NCBI GenBank assembly: GCA_900546875.1 | Contig: URET01000003.1 | Span: 1-64,000 of the forward strand | Direction: 5' to 3' | From: an uncultured Eubacteriales bacterium | GTDB lineage: Bacteria; Bacillota; Clostridia; Christensenellales; CAG-314 | Length of the DNA: 64,000 nucleotides | Part shown: positions 1 to 7,893 of the stretch, in pieces | How the letters are laid out: each line of letters opens with the position of its first letter | Position numbering within the stretch: position 1 is the stretch's first letter | The notes under the pieces: model-generated | Seen by the model: only the letters and a program-made list of their open reading frames with translations | What the model was told of the DNA's origin: nothing | Databases searched by the model: none | Position numbers and translations under genes: made by a program

Positions 1-120
1 ATCGTAACGGTATAACTGCGTTTTATGAGTCCGGAATCATAACGGTATAACTGCGTTTTATGAGTCCGGAATCATAACGGTATAACTGCGGTTTATGAGT
101 CCGGAATCGTAACGATATAA
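1..120. repeat. 35-bp tandem repeat, cut by window edge
   Basis: Three complete 35-bp units start at 1, 36 and 71, and a partial fourth starts at 106. Units differ at only one or two positions; each holds TAACGGTATAACTGCG and ends TGAGTCCGGA. There is no spacer between units, so this is a tandem repeat and not a CRISPR array. It lies about 160 bp before the ZIP transporter gene and its left end is outside the window. Confidence 0.9.
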
Positions 121-281
121 TAAAGTTAAGCTGACAGATAAGAAAAAAAAGAATTATGCGGATGCGGGAGCATAAATATAGATATATAAAGAGCTTTTTA
201 TTTTAGCTGAGTAAAGGTACTGCCGCGCGGAAGCGTTCAAACGATATTTCAGCTCGGGAAAGAAAGCGACAGGGGAAAAAT

Positions 282-1040
282 ATGAGTGTTGAGATTTGGA
301 TAGGCATATGTATACCTTTTCTCGGGACGCTGTTGGGTGCCGGGACAGTGTATTTTATGAAGAAGGAAGTGGGAAGCCGCACGAGGAAAATACTTTTGGG
401 ATTTGCGGCGGGCGTAATGCTTTCGGCGTCGATGTGGTCGTTGCTGAGTCCTTCTGTGGAGATAGCGTCTGAGCAGGGTGTGCCCGAATGGCTCCCGGCG
501 ACAGTCGGGTTTGTCATCGGTACGGTATTCATGATATTTGCCGATAAGTTTTTCAACGAAAAACAGGCGGAGAAGAAGGGTCTGAATACGGGTTTATTGT
601 TTTTCTCGGTCACAGTGCATAATATACCCGAGGGAATGGCGGTAGGAGCGGTGTTTGCGGGGATGATGTCTGCGGGGGCGGATATAAGTTTTGCTTCTGC
701 TCTGACCTTGGCTTTGGGGATAGCGTTGCAGAACATGCCTGAAGGAGCGATAGTTTCGATGCCTATAAGGAGCGCGGGAGCGAGCAGGACCAAGTGTTTC
801 GTTTACGGTGTGTTGTCAGGGGTAGTGGAGCCGCTGTCGGCATTGTTCACGATTTTGTTTTACAGTCTGGTGAATCCCGTACTGCCGTATTTACTGTCAT
901 TTGCCGCGGGGGCGATGATCTATGTTGTTGCGAGGGAGCTTATTCCCGACGAATATGAGGAAGGGACAGGCGAAAGCGGGATAATAGCCTTAGCGTGCGG
1001 TTTTGTAGTAATGATGATAATGGACATAGTTTTCGGATAG
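282..1040 (+). CDS. ZIP family divalent metal transporter
   Basis: The 252-residue membrane protein should import zinc or a related divalent metal. It has about eight hydrophobic segments. The two ZIP signature helices are visible: HNIPEGMAVG in the middle and a second QNMPEGAIVSMP about 50 residues later; the His, Asn, Pro and Glu of these helices form the metal site in the family. The length fits the compact bacterial ZupT-like subfamily, which lacks a long His-rich loop. The ATG at 282 has an AGGGG ribosome site seven bases upstream. It stands alone: a tandem repeat lies upstream and a 465-bp gap follows. No metal-responsive operator was recognised. The family call is firm; the metal is not known. 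Confidence 0.9.
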   Translation: MSVEIWIGICIPFLGTLLGAGTVYFMKKEVGSRTRKILLGFAAGVMLSASMWSLLSPSVEIASEQGVPEWLPATVGFVIGTVFMIFADKFFNEKQAEKKGLNTGLLFFSVTVHNIPEGMAVGAVFAGMMSAGADISFASALTLALGIALQNMPEGAIVSMPIRSAGASRTKCFVYGVLSGVVEPLSALFTILFYSLVNPVLPYLLSFAAGAMIYVVARELIPDEYEEGTGESGIIALACGFVVMMIMDIVFG

Positions 1041-1506
1041 GAAGCGAGGGAGAAGACAGGTTAAGGAAAAAGTCATAAGTGTGTGAAAAAGATCAGAATA
1101 ATGATATTCAAGAAGCCGAGGCTTATTGAATAAGGGTAAAGAGCCCGCACTCGGGAAGGAAAACGAAGCGCGGGCTCAAATTATAGGATACAGGATGGTA
1201 AAAGCGACGATACGGGGAAGCCGGAGAAAAATATTAAATTATGGAAAAAAACACTTGTGTTTTTTGTGTGATTATGATAATATATAATTATTAAGGCGGT
1301 TAAGAAAGCAAGGGAAAAAGTAAATTTTCAGAGCTGGATATATGTGACGGCAGCTTGGTCGGAAATGAAAAAATGGGGGCGTTTCCGTATCAGGGAGGAA
1401 TGACGCCGGACTGAAAGGAAAAGGAATCGGAGAAGCTTAATTGATCAAGAATGGTCAGATAAGAGGAAGGGAGAGATAATACGCCTTAATTGTAAGGAGG
1501 AAAAAC
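1041..1506. other. Gap with an inverted repeat
   Basis: This 466-bp stretch has no convincing gene. GAGCCCGC (1141-1148) and GCGGGCTC (1170-1177) form an 8-bp stem around a 21-base loop, but no T-run follows on either strand, so a terminator role is only possible. TATAAT at 1283-1288 lies upstream of the pilin gene but has no good -35 box at 17 bp. A strong ribosome site (AAGGAGG) ends the gap. Confidence 0.5.
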
Positions 1507-3036
1507 ATGAAAGCAAGAAGAAGAGGGTTTACGATCGTAGAGCTTATGATCGTGATAGTGATTATAGGAATCCTGATTGCGATCATTGTTCCGACGGTAA
1601 CAAGCGCCATAGACAGTGCAAACAAGGCCAGCGATCAGAGTGACATGAAGAATATGAACACTCAGCTGCAGCTGTATAAGATAATGGAAGACGTATCTTC
1701 GGTTGATTATCATGCAGCGGTATTGTGGCTCACGTCAAACGGATACAGTTTGCAGTCCAAGGCGTCGAATCAGTCATTCTGGTTCAATTCAAGGACCGAG
1801 ACGATAGAATACGGGACAATAGAGGAGATGATCTCCTCGTCATCGCTGACGGGCGGAACTGTGCTTGCCTCAGATCTGAACACCGATCCCGGAAGGATAT
1901 CAAATAATCCCGATCTCACGTTGATTGACCAAAGGGCCGACAATGACATGATCGTAGCCGTAAACGGCATAAGGAATCTTGTGAATAATGCGATAGCCGA
2001 AGTCGGGAACACGTATGACAATGTAACTGCGAAGATGCAGGAGCTTTTCAACGGGTATCTTGAGAAGGTGGACAACGGAGAGGTTAAGACAAAGCTCATG
2101 GCTTTTGATCCTGCCGAAACGATGTACATATCCGAATCGGGAGTGTATTATAACGGGACGGCGACGACGATAGAGCAGGTAATGTTTGCCCAGTCGATAA
2201 GGTACATATCTGCATCGAGCTCTGTCGCGGGCACGAAATATGACCTCAACGACGCAACGATCCAACTGCCCAAGACATTGCTGTTGGTTATGCCCGAAGC
2301 ATTGTCGCGTTTGTCGAAGGTGATATTTGAAGGTAAGAACACTCAGTTCATAACCGGGAGCCTTGACAGTGCGGTAGCTGCGGAGAGCGGTTTGGTAATG
2401 GTCACGCCGAGTGAGATAAGCAGCAGAGAAGAACTCAAGTATGAGGTGATTTACACTCAGAAGGAGGCCGTTTATGACGACGGCGGGATAGAAAAGACCG
2501 TAAAGATTGCCGTAAACGAGTCAAACATGGCATTAAACGGCAATATAGCAGATTATGATGAGTCGTTGGCGGGGAAGAAGATGCTTCGCGAGTACTTGGT
2601 GCCTTCGCTGAAGATAATCAATAACGGATTATTTGCGAATGTATCAGGAGTGGAAGTAATAATGAGCAGATCCAGCAATATAATTGTATGCTATGCAATA
2701 GCCTACGGGTCCAACGGAACGATAATCGGAACGGTGGTGATGGGTTACTGCACGGATATAACTGCCGGATCGGCGGATAAGACCAATGACCCGCAGAATT
2801 CGACGAAAGATTATCTGTATAATGTCAGTGATCCTTTCCAAGGGTACGATTTTTCGTCGGTATTCGGGGAATACACGGTAAAGGCGTATTCCGGTGAAAC
2901 CCCGTATACTCTCACGGATGTCGGAAATTCATTTTTCTTATACGAACCTCCTGAGGGCGAAGGGTTCCCCCACGAGCAGGCAGACAGATTCGAGCTTTTA
3001 TACGGAGACAGGGTATTTTTCGTTAAATATATCTGA
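1507..3036 (+). CDS. Large type IV pilin-like (pseudopilin) surface protein
   Basis: The N-terminus is a textbook class III signal: a short basic leader (MKARRR), the cleavage/methylation site G-FTIVE with Glu at mature position 5, and about 20 hydrophobic residues that would form the pilin helix and membrane anchor. The protein is 509 residues, three times a usual pilin, so the C-terminal 450 residues are a large exported domain of unknown function. AAGGAGG precedes the ATG. The next gene encodes a lipoprotein 74 bp downstream in the same direction. No prepilin peptidase, PilB, PilC or PilT genes are in the window, so assembly would depend on genes elsewhere. The pilin N-terminus is certain; whether the protein is a fibre subunit, a minor tip pilin or only a membrane-anchored protein is open. 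Confidence 0.85.
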   Translation: MKARRRGFTIVELMIVIVIIGILIAIIVPTVTSAIDSANKASDQSDMKNMNTQLQLYKIMEDVSSVDYHAAVLWLTSNGYSLQSKASNQSFWFNSRTETIEYGTIEEMISSSSLTGGTVLASDLNTDPGRISNNPDLTLIDQRADNDMIVAVNGIRNLVNNAIAEVGNTYDNVTAKMQELFNGYLEKVDNGEVKTKLMAFDPAETMYISESGVYYNGTATTIEQVMFAQSIRYISASSSVAGTKYDLNDATIQLPKTLLLVMPEALSRLSKVIFEGKNTQFITGSLDSAVAAESGLVMVTPSEISSREELKYEVIYTQKEAVYDDGGIEKTVKIAVNESNMALNGNIADYDESLAGKKMLREYLVPSLKIINNGLFANVSGVEVIMSRSSNIIVCYAIAYGSNGTIIGTVVMGYCTDITAGSADKTNDPQNSTKDYLYNVSDPFQGYDFSSVFGEYTVKAYSGETPYTLTDVGNSFFLYEPPEGEGFPHEQADRFELLYGDRVFFVKYI

Positions 3037-3110
3037 AAAGACTGAAATACCGATAAAACAAATGAAAATATCGGCTTGAAGAATGCCGAAAAAAAATAAG
3101 GAGAATAGTT

Positions 3111-4721
3111 ATGAAGACAAAATTTGTATTGCTTACGGCAATTTTGTTGATCGTGATGGCTTTAGCCGTAGGATGTAACGGTTTGATAAGTCAGGTCAGC
3201 AGCATATCGATAAAGACATTCCCGAGAACGGAATATACTGTCGGTGAAAATATCGATAATGAAAAGATAGTGATTGACGTAGAATTCACAAACGGCGCAA
3301 ATCAGATCATAGAGTTCACAAAGGCCAATGCAAGCAGTGTTGGCGTGACCATTGAGAATTTCCACACCGATACGGAAGGTTCCCGTACCGCTACCGTGAC
3401 GTACAGCAGTGTATCCTGTCGTTTTGATTATGTGGTAAAGAGTGCGAGTTCTTCCGGATTTGCAGGGGGCAGCGGAACAGAGACCGACCCGTATCAGATA
3501 GCCAATGCCGAGCAGTTCAAGAACATAGTTCTCAAAGGGAATTCCGATGTTTATACATATTATAAGCTTATTTCCGACATAGATCTTTCCGGACTCTATG
3601 TAGAAGGGGACCCGTATTACAACAAAATAGACGTAGGTCACTTCAAATATCCCAGAGTTTCCGACTATTCATTCAAAGGAAGCCTTGACGGAGCCAGACC
3701 TGCCGGCGGCAACTTTGCTCTTATGAACTTCACGGCAATAGACGATCTCGGAATAATCGGATCTATTTCTCAGGGCGATTTTTCCAATATAGACATAAGG
3801 AACTTCAATACGCTCGGTTACAGAGTGGGCGCATTCGGAACAGGAACATTCTCCGATATCCTTCCCGATAACCCCGCAAACGACACGTATGCGACATTTA
3901 CCAATGTGCACGTACTTGCCGACTGCAAGATGGGATTTGCCGGATTCATCTATCAGGCAAAGAACACCAAGAGTGTGACCTTCAACAGCTGCACGATGGC
4001 AGGAACAGTCTTCGGAGACGGCAATAACGTCGGCGGATTTATGGGCGATTCCCAGACTCTCACAAGAGAGACAGTTTTCAATAACTGCGAAATGACGGGT
4101 TCTGTTCTCGGATATGTATTTGTAGGCGAATATGTCGGATGGCACACCATCGAGCTGGTTTACAACAACACTCCTCATACTAAGGAAAACGTAAGCCACT
4201 TCTCGACAAGCACAGACCCTCTTAACGAAGGAACGAAACTCGACGTATTCAATGTGAATCCTGCCGATATAACAAACGGAACACTTACAGATCCCGGTAT
4301 TTCCGATGCCGCATATTACAGAGTTGTGTACACCACAGTGCTTGATCACTTTGTAAAGATCGACGAAACAAACTATAAGCTTCACTTTGCCGGCGGATAT
4401 AATACTCCCGTATATGTGAGCGAAAAGCTCAGCGGCAGCGAATGGGAATTCCCGGCATATACGCGTGCTTACTTCAAAGTGCCTTCGAATATCAATTTCT
4501 TCAATAAGGACGGCGTTACTCCCATCACAAGGAGCGATTGCTGGGTAGAAACCGCTCCCGACATCATCGGCGGATTGTTCGTAGCCGACAACTTCAGCGG
4601 CAACTCTCTTGTTATAGGCAGGTATTCCGCTAATCCGGGTCAGCTTACCGTATTCGTGTTTGCATACAACGCTGAAGGCGAAGTTATAGCTGCATCTCAG
4701 AAAATTGTTCTTACTTATTGA
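3111..4721 (+). CDS. Secreted lipoprotein with Ig-like and beta-helix-type region
   Basis: The 536-residue product starts with a lipoprotein signal peptide ending in the lipobox LAVGC, so it should be anchored to the outer face of the membrane. After the anchor comes a segment that resembles a bacterial Ig-like (Big_3) fold (YTVGENIDNEKIVIDVEFTN). Then GTETDPYQIANAEQF and YYKLISDIDLSG appear, the entry motif seen before right-handed beta-helix or GLUG repeats in Gram-positive surface proteins. The middle is rich in Asn, Gly, Thr and aromatic residues, as such repeats are. The gene uses C-ending codons (TTC, AAC, ATC) more than most neighbours, which may mean high expression. It follows the pilin-like gene by 74 bp and is closed by a terminator. 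Its ligand is unknown. Confidence 0.75.
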   Translation: MKTKFVLLTAILLIVMALAVGCNGLISQVSSISIKTFPRTEYTVGENIDNEKIVIDVEFTNGANQIIEFTKANASSVGVTIENFHTDTEGSRTATVTYSSVSCRFDYVVKSASSSGFAGGSGTETDPYQIANAEQFKNIVLKGNSDVYTYYKLISDIDLSGLYVEGDPYYNKIDVGHFKYPRVSDYSFKGSLDGARPAGGNFALMNFTAIDDLGIIGSISQGDFSNIDIRNFNTLGYRVGAFGTGTFSDILPDNPANDTYATFTNVHVLADCKMGFAGFIYQAKNTKSVTFNSCTMAGTVFGDGNNVGGFMGDSQTLTRETVFNNCEMTGSVLGYVFVGEYVGWHTIELVYNNTPHTKENVSHFSTSTDPLNEGTKLDVFNVNPADITNGTLTDPGISDAAYYRVVYTTVLDHFVKIDETNYKLHFAGGYNTPVYVSEKLSGSEWEFPAYTRAYFKVPSNINFFNKDGVTPITRSDCWVETAPDIIGGLFVADNFSGNSLVIGRYSANPGQLTVFVFAYNAEGEVIAASQKIVLTY

Positions 4722-4790
4722 TTCGGAAAAGGAACGGGTATATAAAGCAAAGCCCGAAGTTTGAAGAGATCATCGAGTAAACGACAGAAA

Positions 4791-4820
4791 GGGTCCGGTA
4801 TCATTACCGGACCCCTTTTT
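4791..4820 (+). terminator. Rho-independent terminator of pilin/lipoprotein genes
   Basis: GGGTCCGGTA pairs with TACCGGACCC around the loop TCAT and is followed by CTTTTT. It lies 70 bp after the lipoprotein stop codon. Confidence 0.85.
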
Positions 4821-4922
4821 GATATAAGAGCCATGCACCCGTGACGCTTTTCGAAGTCTGCAGCACCCCGACTATCATAAGTATCAGATATAAGAGCCAT
4901 GAAGCCGTGACGCTTCCCGAAG
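4821..4922. repeat. Pair of 36-bp imperfect direct repeats, 66-bp period
   Basis: GATATAAGAGCCATG starts at 4821 and again at 4887. About 32 of 36 bases match (positions 4821-4856 and 4887-4922), leaving a unique 30-bp stretch between the copies. Only two copies are present. Confidence 0.8.
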
Positions 4923-4986
4923 ATACGATTGCTCCGATGTTTCCGAAAAACGGCGGGAAGGCATGTTCGGCGGAGGATATACATCC

Positions 4987-5078
4987 CTCAGTATATAGAA
5001 TACAACGAAAGCCCGTGCAATGGGTGGATATTGCATAAATTAATATACAGCTCTCAGTATATAGAATACAACAAAAGC
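4987..5078. repeat. Pair of 26-bp direct repeats, 66-bp period
   Basis: CTCAGTATATAGAATACAAC followed by (G/A)AAAGC occurs at 4987-5012 and 5053-5078 with one mismatch. The sequence is unrelated to the repeat pair just upstream but has the same 66-bp period. Confidence 0.75.
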
Positions 5079-5248
5079 GTCATTGAGATATCAAGGAGGA
5101 TATTATAAAGCGCGACGCTTCGGATATGACCGTTTTGAGATTTCGGCAAAGCAGTGCAGCGGTGAGGTTGCAGAAAAAGGCAGTGAGGGCTGTCGATGGA
5201 AGACCTGCGAAATACGCTGCTGAAAGGGCTGTAGAAGAAGGTAATACA

Positions 5249-5276
5249 AAAGGCCGCTGTATGAACAGCGGCCCCT
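5249..5276 (-). terminator. Hairpin terminator for the minus-strand gene
   Basis: GGCCGCTGT (5252-5260) pairs with ACAGCGGCC (5265-5273). Read on the minus strand the stem is followed by TTTTGTATT, so it most likely ends transcripts of the gene at 5399-6019, 125 bp upstream. On the plus strand the trailing bases are a poorer T-run. Confidence 0.65.
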
Positions 5277-5398
5277 TATTTATAACAGAGGTATAGAAGT
5301 TAAAACAGTCAGGTCTTTTGTAAATTGCAAAATTCAAATACTTTTTCTTTTGTGAAAGGCTTATTCAAGCTCTTCGAAAGCGCCTCCGAGGAGATGGA

Positions 5399-6019
5399 TC
5401 ATTGCGTTGCGTCGGGATAGAGAGGAAGGCTGAAGAAGGCTTCGCAAACTCCGTCGCCGTAGTCGGTGCAAGGCGGGATGACCGCATAGCCGTAAGAAGA
5501 AACTATGAGTTCCACCTGCATAATCACTTTCATGATGATATTGATGCAGATGTCGATAGTAAAGTTGTAAACCGTAGATCCGCTGTCCGACGAGCTCCCG
5601 GTGTAGGTGCCTATCTGACTTCCGGCACTTACCACGCTTGTGAGCTGGTAGGGGATTATGGATTGGTTAGGAACGCAGAGCACGATATCGAAGGGCACTG
5701 ACAAAGTTGAAGTGCCCGTACCGGGCGTGCCTGCAGAGTCGGTGTAGTTGACAGTGAGCGGGATAACAACCGTGCCCTGAAAACGGGCGAGATTGGAGTC
5801 CTGCTGAGGCGTGATCACGAGGTTTTGTATCGTGCCGTTGACCGACGAACTTCTTGCGCTTACATAAGTAAGCGGAGTGGAAGGAGAAGCCGGCGTGACG
5901 TTTGATACAGTAATGTCCTGGTCGGTGAGCGTCTGCTGTTTCAGGCAGGCGTCGAAAACTCTATTGGCTTGAATACACACCTTCTCGGCGGTATCCGAAC
6001 ATTGCATGATTATTGACAT
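5399..6019 (-). CDS. Putative spore-layer protein of Clostridia (uncharacterised)
   Basis: The 206-residue product is not one I can name. It has a Cys-containing N-terminus (MQC..., VCIQANRVFDACLKQ), a beta-rich Ser/Thr middle that alternates short polar and hydrophobic stretches, and a C-terminal segment with Cys residues (PPCTDYGDGVCEAFFSLPLYP). This layout recalls uncharacterised proteins common in spore-forming Clostridia; that is recollection, not a search result. The start at 6019 is preferred over an upstream in-frame ATG because GGAG lies eight bases before it. Upstream is a close match to the sigma-K promoter pattern, which would place expression in the mother cell late in sporulation, fitting a coat or crust protein. 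The function is inferred only from the promoter and composition. Confidence 0.6.
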   Translation of the reverse strand: MSIIMQCSDTAEKVCIQANRVFDACLKQQTLTDQDITVSNVTPASPSTPLTYVSARSSSVNGTIQNLVITPQQDSNLARFQGTVVIPLTVNYTDSAGTPGTGTSTLSVPFDIVLCVPNQSIIPYQLTSVVSAGSQIGTYTGSSSDSGSTVYNFTIDICINIIMKVIMQVELIVSSYGYAVIPPCTDYGDGVCEAFFSLPLYPDATQ

Positions 6020-6069
6020 GGCTTTATCTCCGTAATAATATTGATACCGTTTCGAATGGCGGTATATTG

Positions 6070-6098
6070 TATTATATGCGGGAAGAAAACTCATGGTG
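6070..6098 (-). promoter_or_regulatory. Sigma-K-like promoter
   Basis: On the minus strand CACC (6098-6095) is followed after 16 bases by CATATAATA (6078-6070). This matches the Bacillus sigma-K pattern mACm-N16-CATAnnnTA at every fixed position. The predicted transcript starts about 43 bases before the ATG at 6019. A sigma-A promoter is less likely because no TTGACA-like box is at 17 bp. Confidence 0.5.
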
Positions 6099-6146
6099 TC
6101 AGTTTTTTCGGTCAGAGGGGTATAAAAAACCTGAAGGCGGAAAAAT

Positions 6147-6615
6147 TCATTCTTCGGTATCGTTTTTTATTTCGGAAAGTTCGAAAACGACGTTTTCATT
6201 GTATTTTTTTAGTTCAGAGTAAAATTCGTTATAATACTTACTGTCAATAATTATACGGGATATCTGAGGCTGATCGGATTTATTTGTGAAGCAGATATAG
6301 AGCTGATTGTCGGCAAGTACGAGTTTCCAGATTTTGTCGTTTTTGATGTTGCCGCCGAAAAGATCCCATAAGAAAACGAGTCTGACGCCTTTTTCGCTTA
6401 TGCTGTAAGAAATAAACAAAAATCGCAACAATATAAAGATTACGAAAACTGAAAGTATGGTGGTAGCTATTTCAAAAGCGAGAGAAACCGAAAAGTAACC
6501 GAAAGCTTCGGTCCATTTGATGATGTTGAAAACTATGGCTCCCGTCCAGAGCAAAGAAAAGACGATTATGATTATGTTTAAAAAAAGAGGTTTTTTTTAA
6601 CGGGAATTTTTTCAT
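6147..6615 (-). pseudogene. Small membrane protein, apparent frameshift near its start
   Basis: An open frame from 6554 (TTG) to 6147 encodes about 135 residues with at least two hydrophobic segments and a polar C-terminal half of PH-like character (FTNKSDQPQISRIIID). The TTG has no ribosome site. An ATG at 6615 has GGAG eight bases upstream and opens with MKKFPLKK, but its frame differs by one base from the long frame. Between them lie runs of eight A and seven T. Removing one base from either run joins MKKFPLKK to a continuous hydrophobic helix (LNIIIIVFSLLW) that leads straight into the long frame. The true gene therefore probably starts at 6615 and is disrupted, miscalled by one base, or expressed through slippage. 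The function is unknown. Confidence 0.55.
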
Positions 6616-6636
6616 TTACGGGCTCCGCATGTAAAT

Positions 6637-6675
6637 ATTATAGTGGAGTTATTTTAACACATGGTAAATATTATA
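6637..6675 (-). promoter_or_regulatory. Two duplicated -10 elements for the small membrane protein gene
   Basis: On the minus strand TATAAT occurs at 6642-6637 and 6675-6670, each inside a near-identical block (TATAATATTTAC then CATG). The distal copy has an extended TGC before it. Neither has a strong -35 box, so activity is uncertain. Confidence 0.4.
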
Positions 6676-6688
6676 GCAAGCAAATCGC

Positions 6689-6717
6689 TTGAAAAAAATG
6701 AACGAACATGGTATAAT
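6689..6717 (+). promoter_or_regulatory. Sigma-A promoter of rsmD-coaD-aroF
   Basis: TTGAAA (6689-6694), 17-bp spacer, TATAAT (6712-6717), with the extended -10 dinucleotide TG at 6709-6710. The predicted start is about 130 bases before the rsmD ATG. Confidence 0.75.
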
Positions 6718-6856
6718 ATAACGATATACGCTGAATTTCGGCTGAATAAATAAAACAGACGCAGCAGAAAGCGAAAAAAGTTCAGAGTTGACGTGCGGTT
6801 TCTGACAGATGCCGGAGCAGAGTATTGACGGAGGTCGGAAATCGGTAAGGAGAAAT

Positions 6857-7411
6857 ATGAGGGTAATAAGCGGCAGATACAGAGGGAAAAAACTGACGGC
6901 TCCGGAAGGCGAGGTTTTCAGGCCTACGCTGGACAGAGTGAAGGAAACGCTTTTTAATATATTGCAATTCAGGATAATGAATGCTAAAGTTCTGGACCTT
7001 TTTGCAGGCAGCGGAGCGCTCGGGATAGAATGTTTGAGCAGAGGAGCGGACGAAGTTATCTTTGCGGACAACAACAGAGAAAGCATAGATTTTGCAAAAA
7101 GGAATCTCGTTAACATAGACGGACTGTACAGAATATTGGAGTGTGATTATAAGGTTGCCCTCAATCGGCTTTCGGGCAAGCGGTTTGACATAATCTTCGT
7201 AGATCCTCCGTACGGATCGGGACTTTACGAAAACGCTCTCCGGATGATAGGCGAAAATGAATTTTTGTCTCAGGACGGGGTAGCGATATGTGAGCATAAC
7301 AGGCACGACGGTTTGCCGGGTGAAGTCGGCGGGCTGATAAAGACGAGGATAAAAGAAATAGGGTCCGTGGGGCTCAGTTTTTACGAAAGGAAAGAGGGAG
7401 AAGAAAAATGA
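6857..7411 (+). CDS. rsmD: 16S rRNA (guanine966-N2)-methyltransferase RsmD
   Basis: RsmD methylates the exocyclic amine of a guanine in the 30S head (G966 in Escherichia coli) using S-adenosylmethionine. The 184-residue product begins MRVISGRYRGKKL, the family N-terminus, followed by RPTLDRVKETLFNIL, the SAM-binding VLDLFAGSGALGIECLSRGA, and the catalytic motif DPPYGSG near residue 116. The length matches the family. AAGGAG before the ATG at 6857 fixes the start; an in-frame ATG 48 bases upstream lacks a site. The stop overlaps the coaD start by four bases (ATGA). The rsmD-coaD pair is a conserved arrangement in Bacillota, and aroF follows in the same unit. Confidence 0.93.
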   Translation: MRVISGRYRGKKLTAPEGEVFRPTLDRVKETLFNILQFRIMNAKVLDLFAGSGALGIECLSRGADEVIFADNNRESIDFAKRNLVNIDGLYRILECDYKVALNRLSGKRFDIIFVDPPYGSGLYENALRMIGENEFLSQDGVAICEHNRHDGLPGEVGGLIKTRIKEIGSVGLSFYERKEGEEK

Positions 7412-7893
7412 ACTGCATTATACCCGGGAGTTTTGATCCGCTGACAAAAGGTCATGAAGATATAATAAAAAGGTGTTCACTGCTTTTTGACAGAGTGATA
7501 GTGGCTGTTTCCGATAATCCCGAGAAAAAGAGCGTATCGTCGGAAATAAGGACGGTGATGATAAAAAAGGTCTTTACAGACTCATCTAACGTTACGGTAA
7601 CGACAAATAGGGGTCTCACTGCGGAATTTGCGTTAAAATATGCGCCGTGCGTGATAGTCAAGGGTATCAGAGGGGAAAAAGACTTTGACTATGAGGCGGA
7701 CATGGCAAAATACAACAGGGAGCTTTTCGGCGTAGAAACATTGCTCCTCAATTCGCGCGACGAATTCTGCAGGATAAGCTCTTCACGGATAAGGGAGCTT
7801 GCTTATTACGGATGCGACATAACGGGATATGTGCCGGAGAGTATATGCGGCGATATCATGGCAGTTTACGGGAGGAAGGAAGATGTTCACTGA
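7408..7893 (+). CDS. coaD: Phosphopantetheine adenylyltransferase
   Basis: CoaD adenylates 4'-phosphopantetheine to dephospho-CoA, the penultimate step of coenzyme A synthesis. The 161-residue protein opens with IIPGSFDPLTKGHEDII, which carries the nucleotidyltransferase T/HxGH-type motif (TKGH). It also contains VKGIRGEKDFDYEADMAKYNR and the C-terminal ISSSRIREL, corresponding to the family ISSTxVRE motif. The size is typical. Its start overlaps the end of rsmD and its last 11 bases overlap the next gene, so the three are translationally coupled. Confidence 0.95.
   Translation: MNCIIPGSFDPLTKGHEDIIKRCSLLFDRVIVAVSDNPEKKSVSSEIRTVMIKKVFTDSSNVTVTTNRGLTAEFALKYAPCVIVKGIRGEKDFDYEADMAKYNRELFGVETLLLNSRDEFCRISSSRIRELAYYGCDITGYVPESICGDIMAVYGRKEDVH

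Larger units (their letters stand above)
4722..5398. other. Repeat-rich gap without a convincing gene
   Basis: The gap separates the lipoprotein gene from a convergent minus-strand gene. It holds a forward terminator, two different short repeat pairs that both have a 66-bp period, and a hairpin terminator facing the minus strand. Small open frames here lack ribosome sites and family resemblance. Confidence 0.6.

Noticed and set aside
203..793. Minus-strand 196-residue frame over the ZIP gene
   Set aside because: Antisense shadow without a ribosome site; the plus-strand ZIP motifs are decisive.
1255..1288. Promoter for the pilin gene
   Set aside because: TATAAT is present but no -35 box lies at a suitable distance; only noted in the gap entry.
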